From Acidovorax sp. FHTAMBA (lineage in GTDB: Bacteria > Pseudomonadota > Gammaproteobacteria > Burkholderiales > Burkholderiaceae_C), in assembly GCF_038958875.1 (NCBI RefSeq), contig NZ_CP152407.1, forward strand, positions 1,867,501-1,931,500: a stretch of 64,000 nucleotides of DNA, given 5' to 3'. The number at the start of each line of letters is the position of its first letter. Positions within the stretch are counted from its first letter, which is position 1. The notes beneath the pieces are model-generated. The model was not told the origin of the DNA, did not search any database, and saw nothing but the letters and a program-made list of their open reading frames with translations. Shown in pieces: positions 9,093 to 17,242 of this stretch. A program made the position numbers and the translations under genes.

Positions 9093-9992
9093 ATGCCCAC
9101 CATGACCCCGTTATCGCGCTATGTCACCTGTGCAGGTTATGAAATCCACTACATGGAGTGGGGCGCACGCGATGCGCCCGTGGTGATCGCCTGGCACGGC
9201 TTGGCACGCACGGGCCGGGACATGGACGAACTGGCGGCCCACCTGGCCCCCCGCTACCGCGTGATCTGCCCCGACACCCTGGGGCGCGGCCTGAGCCAGT
9301 GGGCCCGTGCGCCGCACGATGAATACCGCCTCGCGTTTTATGCGCGCATCGCAGCGGGGCTGTTTGACGCGCTGGGCATCGAGCGCGCGCACTGGGTGGG
9401 CACGTCGATGGGCGGGGCGATCGGCACCGTGTGTGCGTCGGGGCTTTTCGAGCCGCAGCTCAAGGGTCGCATCCAGAGCCTGCTGCTCAACGACAACGCG
9501 CCGCAGCTCGCTGAAGAGGCGCTGGAGCGCATCAAGTCGTATGCGGGCCACCCCCCCGCGTTTGATACGGTGCACGAACTGGAGGTGTTCTTCAGGCAGG
9601 TGTACAAGCCCTATGGCTGGCTCAGCGATGCGCAGTGGCGCACCCTGACCGAAACCTCCACGCGCCGTCTGCCCGACGGCCGGGTGACGCCGCATTACGA
9701 CCCGGCCATGGTGCAGCAGTTCACCCACCACGCCAACGACTACCTGATCTGGGACCACTACGACGCGCTGGACATCCCCGTGCTGTGCCTGCGGGGTGAA
9801 GACTCCGACCTGGTGCGCCGCGAGACCACCGTGCAGATGCTGGCGCGGGGCCCCGGCCTGCGCGGGCTGGCGCAGGTGATCGAAGTACCCGGCTGCGGCC
9901 ATGCCCCGGCACTCAACGTGCCTGCGCAGTACGAGCTGGTGGACCAGTTCCTCGCGCGGGCCGAGCACCACGCGGCCGTGCCCGCGCACTGA
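9093..9992 (+). CDS. Alpha/beta-fold hydrolase
   Basis: A 299-residue cytoplasmic alpha/beta hydrolase. The nucleophile elbow is GTSMGG (about residue 107), the oxyanion strand is VIAWHGLARTG, the likely acid is in VLCLRGEDSD and the histidine is in CGHAPAL. The substrate is not revealed by the sequence. Because it follows a PHB-type transporter, an intracellular ester, such as an imported hydroxybutyrate oligomer, is a reasonable but untested guess. Start codons at 9093 and 9102 are both possible; neither has a strong ribosome site. Confidence 0.75.
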   Translation: MPTMTPLSRYVTCAGYEIHYMEWGARDAPVVIAWHGLARTGRDMDELAAHLAPRYRVICPDTLGRGLSQWARAPHDEYRLAFYARIAAGLFDALGIERAHWVGTSMGGAIGTVCASGLFEPQLKGRIQSLLLNDNAPQLAEEALERIKSYAGHPPAFDTVHELEVFFRQVYKPYGWLSDAQWRTLTETSTRRLPDGRVTPHYDPAMVQQFTHHANDYLIWDHYDALDIPVLCLRGEDSDLVRRETTVQMLARGPGLRGLAQVIEVPGCGHAPALNVPAQYELVDQFLARAEHHAAVPAH

Positions 9993-10006
9993 CGGATGCC
10001 CCGGGG

Positions 10007-11506
10007 ATGCCTGCCATGACATTCACAGCCTGGTCGCAGCGCATGGGTGCGGCCGCGGTGGTGCTTCTTGCGGCGGTGGCCGTGGCCATGGCCGGCACCG
10101 TGCTGGCCGCGCCATCGCCTTCGCTACGGGTGGGGCTGGGTGGCACCGGCCTGCTGGTGGCGCTGCTGGCTGCTGTCGTGGCGCTGCGCTGCGCGTGGCA
10201 GAGGGCGCGCGATCTGCAGTGGGCAGAGGCCCAGGCCCAGCGGCTGGCGCGGGGCGACCTGGGTGAGCCCTTGCTGGCCCACGGCGCGCCCGGGCTGGGG
10301 CTGCTGCCTGCCACGCTGGCCGAAGTGGGCGAGCACATGTTCCGCGTGGCCGTGGACGTGCGCGTGGGCACCACGGCCATCGCCACCACGGCGGGCTTTG
10401 TGGCAGGAGACAACACCGCGCTGTCGCAGCGCACCGAATCGCAGGCCAGCGCGCTGCAGCAGACGGCCGCGTCGATGGAGCAGCTCACCACCACCGTGCG
10501 GCAGAACGCCGACCATGCGCGGCAGGCGCACGCGCTGGTGGCTTCCGCATCGGCGGCAGCGGGGCAGGGTGGTCAGGTGGTGGGCGAGGTGGTGCAGACC
10601 ATGGGCAGCATCCGCGAGAGTTCGCGCCGCATCGTGGACATCACGGGTGTCATCGACTCCATCGCGTTTCAGACCAACATCCTGGCGCTGAACGCGGCAG
10701 TGGAAGCCGCACGCGCTGGCGAGCAGGGGCGTGGCTTTGCCGTGGTGGCGGGTGAGGTGCGTGCGCTGGCGCAGCGCTCGGCCACCGCTGCGCGCGAGAT
10801 CAAGCAGCTCATTGACGAATCCGTGTCCCGCGTAGAGGCGGGGCACCGCCTGGCCGAACAGGCGGGTTCTTCCATGTCCGGCATGGTGAACAGTGTGCAG
10901 AGCGTGGCCCGCATCATGGGCGACATCGTGCAGGCCAGCGAAGAGCAAAGCGCAGGGCTCGAGGAGATCCATCGCGCCATCGCCCACATCGACGACACCA
11001 CCCAGCGCAACGGCGCACTGGTGGAGGCCGCCGCCCACACCGCCGGCAGCCTGGAGGCCCAGGCGCAACGCCTGGCGCGGGCTGTGGGCGACTGGCACCT
11101 GGGCGCCCGCGAGTTCGGCAATGCCGAGCAGGCCCGCGCGCTGGCCGAAGCGGGCGCGCAGTACGTGCGCACCCACGGCGTGGAGCGCGGCAAGCAGGCC
11201 ATCAGCGACCCGCAGGGCCCGTTTGTGGACCGCGATCTTTACCTCGGCATGTGCGACGCGAGCGGCACCATCGTGGCGAACGGCGGCAACCCCCGCGTCA
11301 TCGGCGTGGACGGCAACGCGGTGAAGGACGTGCAGGGCCGCTACTTCGTGAAAGAGATCATGCGGCTGGGCCAGAACCCTGGCACCGGATGGGTGGACTA
11401 CCAGTGGCAGCACCCGCTGACCCGCGAGACCATGACCAAATCGGCCTATGTGCAGGCAGTGGGTGTGGAGGGCCTGGTGATCTCCTGCGGGTTCTATAAA
11501 AAGTAG
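10007..11506 (+). CDS. Methyl-accepting chemotaxis protein with a C-terminal Cache domain
   Basis: A 499-residue chemoreceptor. Two hydrophobic segments near the N-terminus (about 12-31 and 42-62) anchor it with almost no periplasmic loop. The signalling domain holds the conserved hairpin tip SIAFQTNILALNAAVEAARA and the following GRGFAVVAGEVRALAQRS. After it comes a segment of about 125 residues containing DRDLYLGMCDASGTIVANGG and GWVDYQW, which looks like a single Cache (sCache_2) sensor. The sensor therefore lies after the signalling domain and is probably cytoplasmic, unlike classical receptors. It follows the hydrolase by 14 bases, so it may report on the pathway encoded upstream. Confidence 0.82.
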   Translation: MPAMTFTAWSQRMGAAAVVLLAAVAVAMAGTVLAAPSPSLRVGLGGTGLLVALLAAVVALRCAWQRARDLQWAEAQAQRLARGDLGEPLLAHGAPGLGLLPATLAEVGEHMFRVAVDVRVGTTAIATTAGFVAGDNTALSQRTESQASALQQTAASMEQLTTTVRQNADHARQAHALVASASAAAGQGGQVVGEVVQTMGSIRESSRRIVDITGVIDSIAFQTNILALNAAVEAARAGEQGRGFAVVAGEVRALAQRSATAAREIKQLIDESVSRVEAGHRLAEQAGSSMSGMVNSVQSVARIMGDIVQASEEQSAGLEEIHRAIAHIDDTTQRNGALVEAAAHTAGSLEAQAQRLARAVGDWHLGAREFGNAEQARALAEAGAQYVRTHGVERGKQAISDPQGPFVDRDLYLGMCDASGTIVANGGNPRVIGVDGNAVKDVQGRYFVKEIMRLGQNPGTGWVDYQWQHPLTRETMTKSAYVQAVGVEGLVISCGFYKK

Positions 11507-11564
11507 TCAAAATGGTCTCCAGCGCTGATGGGGAAAGCGCTGGAAGCTATCAATTTTGTAGTTT
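11507..11564 (+). repeat. Intergenic palindromic repeat, copy B
   Basis: CCAGCGCT, loop, AGCGCTGG forms an 8-bp stem and is followed by AAGCTATCAATTTTGTAG, matching the two-part layout of the other copies. It starts immediately after the chemoreceptor stop codon and may act as its transcript end. Plus orientation. Confidence 0.75.
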
Positions 11565-11673
11565 CTGTTCCATCAGCGCAGGCGCCTGCCCGCTTCGCCC
11601 GCGCCGGGGTTGGTGGGCGCCCCCGGTTTCGTTGAGTTACCATTCAGTATTATTTGCGACTGATTGGTAATTC

Positions 11674-12261
11674 ATGACCCACCCCCTCACTCCACCATCC
11701 TGGCCCCGCAGGCTGGTGCGCCTTGTAGCGGCCCCTGTGTTCGTCGCGGTGGCACTGGCGCTGGCGGGTTGCGCCTCCACCACCCCGCCGGCCGGCATTG
11801 CGGCCGTGTCACCGTTTGATCTGACGCGCTACGAGGGCCGCTGGTACGAGGTGGCCCGGCTCGACCATGCGTTCGAGCGCGGCATGACCGACGTGAGCGC
11901 CACCTACCAGCGCCAGGCCGACGGCAGCGTGCGCGTGCTGAACCGGGGTTTTGACCCCGGCAGGAACGACTGGCGCCAGGCCGAGGGCAAAGCCAGGTTC
12001 ACCGGTGATGCGAACACCGCGTCGCTCAAGGTGTCGTTCTTTGGCCCGTTTTACGGCGGCTACCACGTGGCCGCGCTGGATGCGGACTACCAGTGGGCGC
12101 TGGTGGTGGGGCCAGACCGGAGCTATTTCTGGATTCTGTCGCGCACCCGGCAGTTGCCGCCCGCCCTGCGCGGGCAGCTCATCGCCCGTGCCGATGCGCT
12201 GGGCATTGACACCCGCGCGCTGATCTGGGTGACCCACCACCGCACCGACCCGCAGCCATGA
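11674..12261 (+). CDS. Lipocalin family lipoprotein (Blc-like)
   Basis: A 195-residue outer-membrane lipoprotein of the bacterial lipocalin (Blc) type. The signal peptide ends in the lipobox LAGC (about 30-33). The lipocalin start motif RYEGRWYEVARLDHAFERG and the later ADYQWALVVGPDRSYFWILS strands are clear. Such proteins bind lipids or lysophospholipids under envelope stress. It opens an overlapped operon with photolyase genes (ATGA overlap with the next gene). The upstream region 11565-11673 is relatively A/T-rich and likely holds the operon promoter. Confidence 0.87.
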   Translation: MTHPLTPPSWPRRLVRLVAAPVFVAVALALAGCASTTPPAGIAAVSPFDLTRYEGRWYEVARLDHAFERGMTDVSATYQRQADGSVRVLNRGFDPGRNDWRQAEGKARFTGDANTASLKVSFFGPFYGGYHVAALDADYQWALVVGPDRSYFWILSRTRQLPPALRGQLIARADALGIDTRALIWVTHHRTDPQP

Positions 12262-13274
12262 GCAGCGACGCCGACGCTTTGCCGATTGCCGTCATCGGCG
12301 CAGGCCTGGCAGGCCTGTCGTGCGCGCAGGCCCTGCTGCGGGCGGGCCACACGGTGCACGTTTTCGACAAGGCCCGAGGCCCCTCGGGCCGCATGAGCAC
12401 GCGCCGCGCGGAAGACGGCCATGGCGCCTGGCAGTGCGACCACGGTGCGCAGTATTTCACCGCCCGCGACCCCGCCTTTCGCGCGGAGGTGGCCCGCTGG
12501 CAGCAGGCCGGTGTGGCGGCGTTGTGGAATGCCAGGCTGGCCAGCTTTGACGGCAGCGCGTGGACCACGCCGCATACACCGCTGGAGCGGTTTGTGGGCA
12601 CACCGCGCATGACATCACCCGCCGCCTGGCTGGTGCAGCACCTGGGCGAGCGGGCGCGGGCGCAGTGGCAGACCACCGTGCAGCGGCTGGGCTTTGCCGA
12701 TGGCGGTTGGGCCATCACCTCGGCAGAGCAGGGCCTGCACAGCCAGCGCTACGGCACTGTGCTGCTGGCCGTGCCCGCGCCGCAGGTTGTGCCCTTGCTG
12801 GCCCCCGTGGCCCCCGCAGGCGCCGCCGTAGCCGCCAGTGCCCGCATGCGCGGCAGCTGGGCCGTGATGCTGCGCTACGCAAGCCCCGTGGCCCTGCCGT
12901 GGGAAGGTGCGTTCATCAACACCGGCCCGCTGCGCTGGGTGGCGCGCGACAGCAGCAAGCCGGGTCGCACGGGCGCAGAAACCTGGTTGCTCCACGCCAG
13001 CGCCGAGTGGAGCGAAGCGCATATCGAAGACAGCGCCGAGTCGGTAACGGCAACACTGCTCGCGGCTTTTGCAGACCTTGGCGGCCCTGCGCCCCTGGCC
13101 GCCACCGCCCACCGCTGGCGCTATGCCGACACCGAAGTCCCGCTGACACAGGGCAGCTGGTGGGACGCCACGCTGCGCCTGGGCCTGTGCGGCGACTGGT
13201 TGAACGGCGGCAAGGTCGAAGGCGCCTGGCTCAGCGGGCAGGCGCTTGCGCAGCAGGTTGTGCAGCCTGCGTAG
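12258..13274 (+). CDS. FAD/NAD(P)-binding amine oxidase-like (renalase-like) oxidoreductase
   Basis: A 338-residue flavoprotein. The N-terminal Rossmann motif VIGAGLAGLSCAQALLRAG is followed by the acidic strand end HVFDKARGPSGRMSTRR, in the style of renalase-like and flavin amine oxidase-like bacterial proteins. The C-terminal FAD contact is LGLCGDWLNGGKVEGAWLSG. The physiological substrate is unknown. Genes of this kind are often found beside photolyase genes, and here it is translationally coupled to the lipocalin gene. Confidence 0.82.
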   Translation: MSSDADALPIAVIGAGLAGLSCAQALLRAGHTVHVFDKARGPSGRMSTRRAEDGHGAWQCDHGAQYFTARDPAFRAEVARWQQAGVAALWNARLASFDGSAWTTPHTPLERFVGTPRMTSPAAWLVQHLGERARAQWQTTVQRLGFADGGWAITSAEQGLHSQRYGTVLLAVPAPQVVPLLAPVAPAGAAVAASARMRGSWAVMLRYASPVALPWEGAFINTGPLRWVARDSSKPGRTGAETWLLHASAEWSEAHIEDSAESVTATLLAAFADLGGPAPLAATAHRWRYADTEVPLTQGSWWDATLRLGLCGDWLNGGKVEGAWLSGQALAQQVVQPA

Positions 13275-13292
13275 CAACACCATGGGCCCGCC

Positions 13293-13466
13293 ATGCGCAT
13301 GCGCAAAAAATCAGACCTCCCGCAGAAAACCTGCCTGCACTGCGGGCTGCCCTTCACCTGGCGAAAGAAGTGGGAGAAGGTGTGGGACGAAGTGAAGTAC
13401 TGCTCAGACCGCTGCCGCAGCGAACGCAAACGTGCGGGCAAGGCAGCAGAGGAAGGCGCTGCATGA
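13293..13466 (+). CDS. DUF2256 small Cys-rich protein
   Basis: A 57-residue protein of the DUF2256 family. It contains CLHCGLPF and CSDRC, a CxxC...CxxxC pattern suggesting a zinc site, with the family core TWRKKWEKVWDEVKYCS. Its stop overlaps the start of the Cry-DASH gene (ATGA at 13463-13466), so it is co-translated with it. DUF2256 genes are frequent neighbours of photolyase/cryptochrome genes, but the function is not known. A start at 13299 is equally possible. Confidence 0.82.
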   Translation: MRMRKKSDLPQKTCLHCGLPFTWRKKWEKVWDEVKYCSDRCRSERKRAGKAAEEGAA

Positions 13467-14779
13467 GCACGGTGCTGTTCTGGTTTCGCAACGACCTGCG
13501 CCTGCACGACCAGCCCGCGCTGCACGCGGCACTCGCCAGCGGTGCCACGCACTTGCTGCCCGTGGTGTGCCTGCCTGCGGCTGACGAACCCACGCCCTGG
13601 GGCTTTGCCCGCGTGGGCGTGCACCGCCGCGCCGTTGCTGCCGCCGCGCTGCGCGGGCTGAGCGCAAGCCTGTCCGCACTGGGCAACCCGCTCCTCATCT
13701 GCCAGGCGCCGCCCGTCACCGCCTTGCCGCAACTGGCCCAGGCGGTGGGGGCCACTACTGTGGTGTGCGAAGACATTGCCGCCCCCTACGAACAGGCCGA
13801 GGTCGCAGCCCTGCGCGCGGCGGGCCTCCAGGTGCGTACCGTATGGCACAGCAGCCTGCTGCACCCAGCCGACATGCCCTGGCCTGCCTCTGACCTGCCC
13901 GGTGTGTTCACCAGCTTCCGCCAGAAGGTCGAGCGCGCAGGCATCACCCCCGCCGCACCATTGCCCGCCCCCACGCGGCTGCTGCCACCACCCGATGTGC
14001 CCGCGCCCGTGCTGCAGGCCGTGGGTGCAAAAGAGGGCGCTGTCCGCATCCAGCAGCCCGCACCGTCACAAGGCAGCGATGTGCGCTCGTCCTTCCCCTA
14101 CGGCACCCCTGCCTGTGATGGCAGCGAGGCCGCCGCGCTGGCCCACCTGGCGCAATACCTGGCCCGCAAGCTGCCCCACAGCTACAAGGCCACGCGCAAC
14201 GGGCTCACGGGGCTGGACTACTCCAGCAAGTTCTCGCCCTGGCTGGCCACGGGGGCACTCTCGCCACGCCAGATCTATGCCGACTTGAAAACCTTCGAGT
14301 GCGACCACGGTGCCAACGATGGCACCTACTGGCTGTGGTTTGAGCTGCTGTGGCGCGACTACTTTCGGCTGCTGCACCTGCAATACGGCGCGGCGCTGTA
14401 CCGGGCGCGGGGGCTGTCAGGGCTGCCACACGCCCCGCACAACCCGCGCGGTTTTGAGCGCTGGTGCCGGGGTGATACGGGCCAGCCACTGGTTGACGCC
14501 GCCATGCGCGAACTGGCCGCCACCGGCTACTTGAGCAACCGCCTGCGCCAGGTGGCCGCCAGTTACCTTGTCTATGACCTGCACAGCGACTGGCGCGCAG
14601 GCGCCGCGTGGTTTGAATCGCAACTGGTGGACTACGACGTGTACAGCAACCAGGCCAACTGGCTCTACATTGCCGGGCGCGGCACCGACCCGCGTGGGGG
14701 ACGCCGCTTCAACCCCATCAAGCAGACGCAAGACCACGATGCCGACGGCAGCTACCGCCGCCTATGGGGCATGGCATGA
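13463..14779 (+). CDS. Cryptochrome DASH / DNA photolyase family protein
   Basis: A 438-residue flavoprotein. The N-terminal photolyase domain begins VLFWFRNDLRLHDQPALHAA. The FAD-binding C-terminal domain shows YKATRNGLTGLDYSSKFSPW, WLATGALSPRQI and YWLWFELLWRDYFRLL, typical of the DASH subfamily, which repairs cyclobutane dimers mainly in single-stranded DNA. The end has WLYIAGRGTDPRGGRRFNP. ATG 13463 is chosen by homology and by its overlap with DUF2256; the frame stays open far upstream, but that stretch is only a shadow of other genes. Confidence 0.9.
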   Translation: MSTVLFWFRNDLRLHDQPALHAALASGATHLLPVVCLPAADEPTPWGFARVGVHRRAVAAAALRGLSASLSALGNPLLICQAPPVTALPQLAQAVGATTVVCEDIAAPYEQAEVAALRAAGLQVRTVWHSSLLHPADMPWPASDLPGVFTSFRQKVERAGITPAAPLPAPTRLLPPPDVPAPVLQAVGAKEGAVRIQQPAPSQGSDVRSSFPYGTPACDGSEAAALAHLAQYLARKLPHSYKATRNGLTGLDYSSKFSPWLATGALSPRQIYADLKTFECDHGANDGTYWLWFELLWRDYFRLLHLQYGAALYRARGLSGLPHAPHNPRGFERWCRGDTGQPLVDAAMRELAATGYLSNRLRQVAASYLVYDLHSDWRAGAAWFESQLVDYDVYSNQANWLYIAGRGTDPRGGRRFNPIKQTQDHDADGSYRRLWGMA

Positions 14780-16323
14780 GCACGCAGCAATCCCGCACCC
14801 ACACCCTGCGACTGCTGCTGGGCGACCAGCTCAACCCCGGGCATTCGTGGTTCGCCGCGCAGGACGAAGGCGTGGTCTACGTGCTGATGGAAGTGCGGCA
14901 AGAGACCGACTATGTGCTGCACCACGCGCAAAAGATCCTTGCCATCTTCGCCGCCATGCGTGACCTGGCCCGCCACCTGCGCGAGGCCGGGCACCGCGTG
15001 CGCTACGTGGCGATTGACGATACGAGCAACCGCCAGTCGATGCCCGACAACCTGGCCGCCCTCATGGCCCACTATGGCGCGCATACGCTGCAATACCAGC
15101 ACCCCGACGAATGGCGGCTCGACGCGCAACTGCGCACCTGGGGTGCAGAGCAAAGCTTTGCCGTGCAGGCCGTCAGCAGCGAGCACTTCTACACCACCCG
15201 CACCGAAATGGCCGAGGTGTTCCAAGGCCGCATGGAGCACTTCTACCGCCGCATGCGCCAGCGCCACAGCGTGCTGATCGACGAGGCAGGCGAGCCCGAA
15301 GGCGGCCAGTGGAACTACGACCACAACAACCGCAAGCCCTGGCCAGATACCAAGGACGCGCCCGCATTGCCGCCCGACGCCCGCCCCACGCACGACCACA
15401 GCGCACTGTGGGCCACCATTGAGGCTGCAGGTGTGCAGAGCTTTGGCAACCCGCAGGCCCACGCCCTGTGCTGGCCGCTGAACCGGGCCGAGGCATTGGA
15501 GTGGCTGGATCACTTCGTCACCACCACACTGCCGCACTTTGGCGCGTATGAAGACGCGATGAGCACAAAGAGCGCGCGGCTCTTCCACTCCCTGCTGTCC
15601 TTCGCGCTCAACACCAAAATGCTGCGCCCGCAAGAGGTGGTGCAGCGCGCCCAGGCCGCCTACCACGCAGGCGCCGCGCCCCTGCCTGCCGTGGAGGGCT
15701 TTGTCCGCCAGATCCTCGGCTGGCGCGAGTACGTGCGCGGCATCTACTGGGCCCACATGCCCGGCTACGACGAGCGCAACGCCCTGGGCCACAGCACACC
15801 ACTGCCCGAGTGGTTCTGGACGGGCAACACCCGCATGCGTTGCATGCAGCACGCCGTGGGCCAGTCGCTGGATCAGGCCTATGCCCACCACATCCAGCGC
15901 CTCATGGTCATCGGCAACTTCGCGCTGCTGGCGGGGCTTGATACTGCCGCCGTGCACCGCTGGTATTTGGGCGTGTACATCGACGCCTTTGAATGGGTGG
16001 AAGTGCCCAACACCGTGGGCATGAGCCAGTTTGCCGACGGCGGCCTGCTCGCTACCAAACCCTACGTGAGCAGCGCCGCCTACATCGACCGCATGAGCGA
16101 CTACTGCAGCGGCTGCCACTACGACAAGAAGCTCAAGGTGGGTGAGCGCGCCTGCCCGTACAACGCGCTGTACTGGGACTTTTTTGCGCGCAACGAGTGC
16201 ACGCTGGGCAGCAACTTCCGCCTCGGCATGGTGTACCGCCAATTGCAGAAGATGCAGGGCCCGCAACTGGATGCACTGCGCGAGCATGCGGCCAGCCTGC
16301 GCACGCGGCTGGATGCGCTATAG
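14776..16323 (+). CDS. Iron-sulfur bacterial cryptochrome/photolyase (PhrB-type, FeS-BCP)
   Basis: A 515-residue photolyase-related protein. The N-terminus RLLLGDQLNPGHSWF is characteristic of the family, whose members repair (6-4) photoproducts. The probable four [4Fe-4S] ligands are Cys in RMRCMQHAVG, the pair in YCSGC and the one in RACPYN. The catalytic-domain core WREYVRGIYWAHMP and NALGH are present. It overlaps the Cry-DASH gene by ATGA. ATG 14776 is preferred to 14764 because of this coupling. Confidence 0.88.
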   Translation: MSTQQSRTHTLRLLLGDQLNPGHSWFAAQDEGVVYVLMEVRQETDYVLHHAQKILAIFAAMRDLARHLREAGHRVRYVAIDDTSNRQSMPDNLAALMAHYGAHTLQYQHPDEWRLDAQLRTWGAEQSFAVQAVSSEHFYTTRTEMAEVFQGRMEHFYRRMRQRHSVLIDEAGEPEGGQWNYDHNNRKPWPDTKDAPALPPDARPTHDHSALWATIEAAGVQSFGNPQAHALCWPLNRAEALEWLDHFVTTTLPHFGAYEDAMSTKSARLFHSLLSFALNTKMLRPQEVVQRAQAAYHAGAAPLPAVEGFVRQILGWREYVRGIYWAHMPGYDERNALGHSTPLPEWFWTGNTRMRCMQHAVGQSLDQAYAHHIQRLMVIGNFALLAGLDTAAVHRWYLGVYIDAFEWVEVPNTVGMSQFADGGLLATKPYVSSAAYIDRMSDYCSGCHYDKKLKVGERACPYNALYWDFFARNECTLGSNFRLGMVYRQLQKMQGPQLDALREHAASLRTRLDAL

Positions 16324-16370
16324 ACCGCCGGCCGAACCACCCAACGATACCCTCACCGCAGGACCGCGCC

Positions 16371-17108
16371 ATGTCTCAAGTACAACCCGCCGCAACGCCG
16401 TTCACTTCTTTGCAGTCGCTGCCTGATGGCTACCGCGCCCTCGTCATCGGCTCCACCGGCGCGATCGGCAGCGCCTTCCTCGCCCATCTGCAGGCCGACC
16501 CGCGCTGCGCCCTGGCCGTGGGCCTGGGCCGTCACACCAGCCCGGCGGTCGATTTGGATGACGAAGCCACCATTGCCGCCGCCGCCCACCAGCTCAAGGC
16601 CCAGGGCCCGTGGCACTGCATCATCCACGCCGCAGGCCTGCTGCACGGCCCCCACGGCATGCCTGAAAAGCGCCTGGGCCAATTGAACTACACGCAGATG
16701 GAAGCCACCTTCCGCACCAACACCTTCGGCCCCGCGCTCGTGCTGGCGCACTTTGCGCCACTGCTGCCCAAGCAGGGGCGCGGCTTGCTGGCCGTGCTCT
16801 CGGCCAAGGTGGGCAGCATTGGCGACAACCGCTTGGGCGGCTGGTACAGCTACCGCGCCAGCAAGGCCGCGCTCAACATGCTGGTCAAAACGGCGTCCAT
16901 CGAAGTGGCCCGAACCCACCCGCTGGCCGCGCTGGTGGCACTGCACCCGGGCACCGTCAACTCGGCGTTGTCGGCCCCGTTCAACGGTGCAGAAATCGGC
17001 CGCCCGGCGGCCGATGCAACGGGCGACATGCTGCGGGTGCTGGATGGACTGGCGCCCGAGGAGACGGGCGGCTTCTACGCCTACAGTGGCGCGCCACTCC
17101 CCTGGTAA
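16371..17108 (+). CDS. Short-chain dehydrogenase/reductase (C-factor-like SDR)
   Basis: A 245-residue SDR. The cofactor motif is IGSTGAIGSAF (a variant of TGxxxGxG), and the catalytic YxxxK motif is YRASKAALNM, preceded by a serine in LSAKVGSIGD. It resembles the small C-factor type SDRs that often accompany photolyase genes. It lies 47 bases after the FeS photolyase gene, and MSQVQ at 16371 gives the expected length. The substrate is unknown. Confidence 0.82.
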   Translation: MSQVQPAATPFTSLQSLPDGYRALVIGSTGAIGSAFLAHLQADPRCALAVGLGRHTSPAVDLDDEATIAAAAHQLKAQGPWHCIIHAAGLLHGPHGMPEKRLGQLNYTQMEATFRTNTFGPALVLAHFAPLLPKQGRGLLAVLSAKVGSIGDNRLGGWYSYRASKAALNMLVKTASIEVARTHPLAALVALHPGTVNSALSAPFNGAEIGRPAADATGDMLRVLDGLAPEETGGFYAYSGAPLPW

Positions 17109-17120
17109 GCGTGGCGCGCG

Positions 17121-17182
17121 GTGCTATGGTTTTGATACTGCTTGCACGCCAGCAGTAAGCGCTGGCGGGCCTTTTGCTCAAA
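17121..17182 (-). repeat. Intergenic palindromic repeat, copy C
   Basis: Read on the minus strand this is AAAAGGCCCGCCAGCGCTTA, then a diverged stem, then GCAGTATCAAAACCATAGC. It keeps the order of the other copies but the hairpin arms have decayed. Confidence 0.55.
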
Positions 17183-17242
17183 GGCATGCCATGGGCCACT
17201 GCCTGTGCGCCACCGCCGTATTGCTTGCATGCAGAATGCCGC

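Noticed and set aside
12560..13462. Long in-frame extension upstream of the Cry-DASH gene.
   Set aside because: It overlaps the FAD oxidoreductase and DUF2256 genes in another frame, is arginine/proline-rich and has no family match; the photolyase domain starts at 13463.
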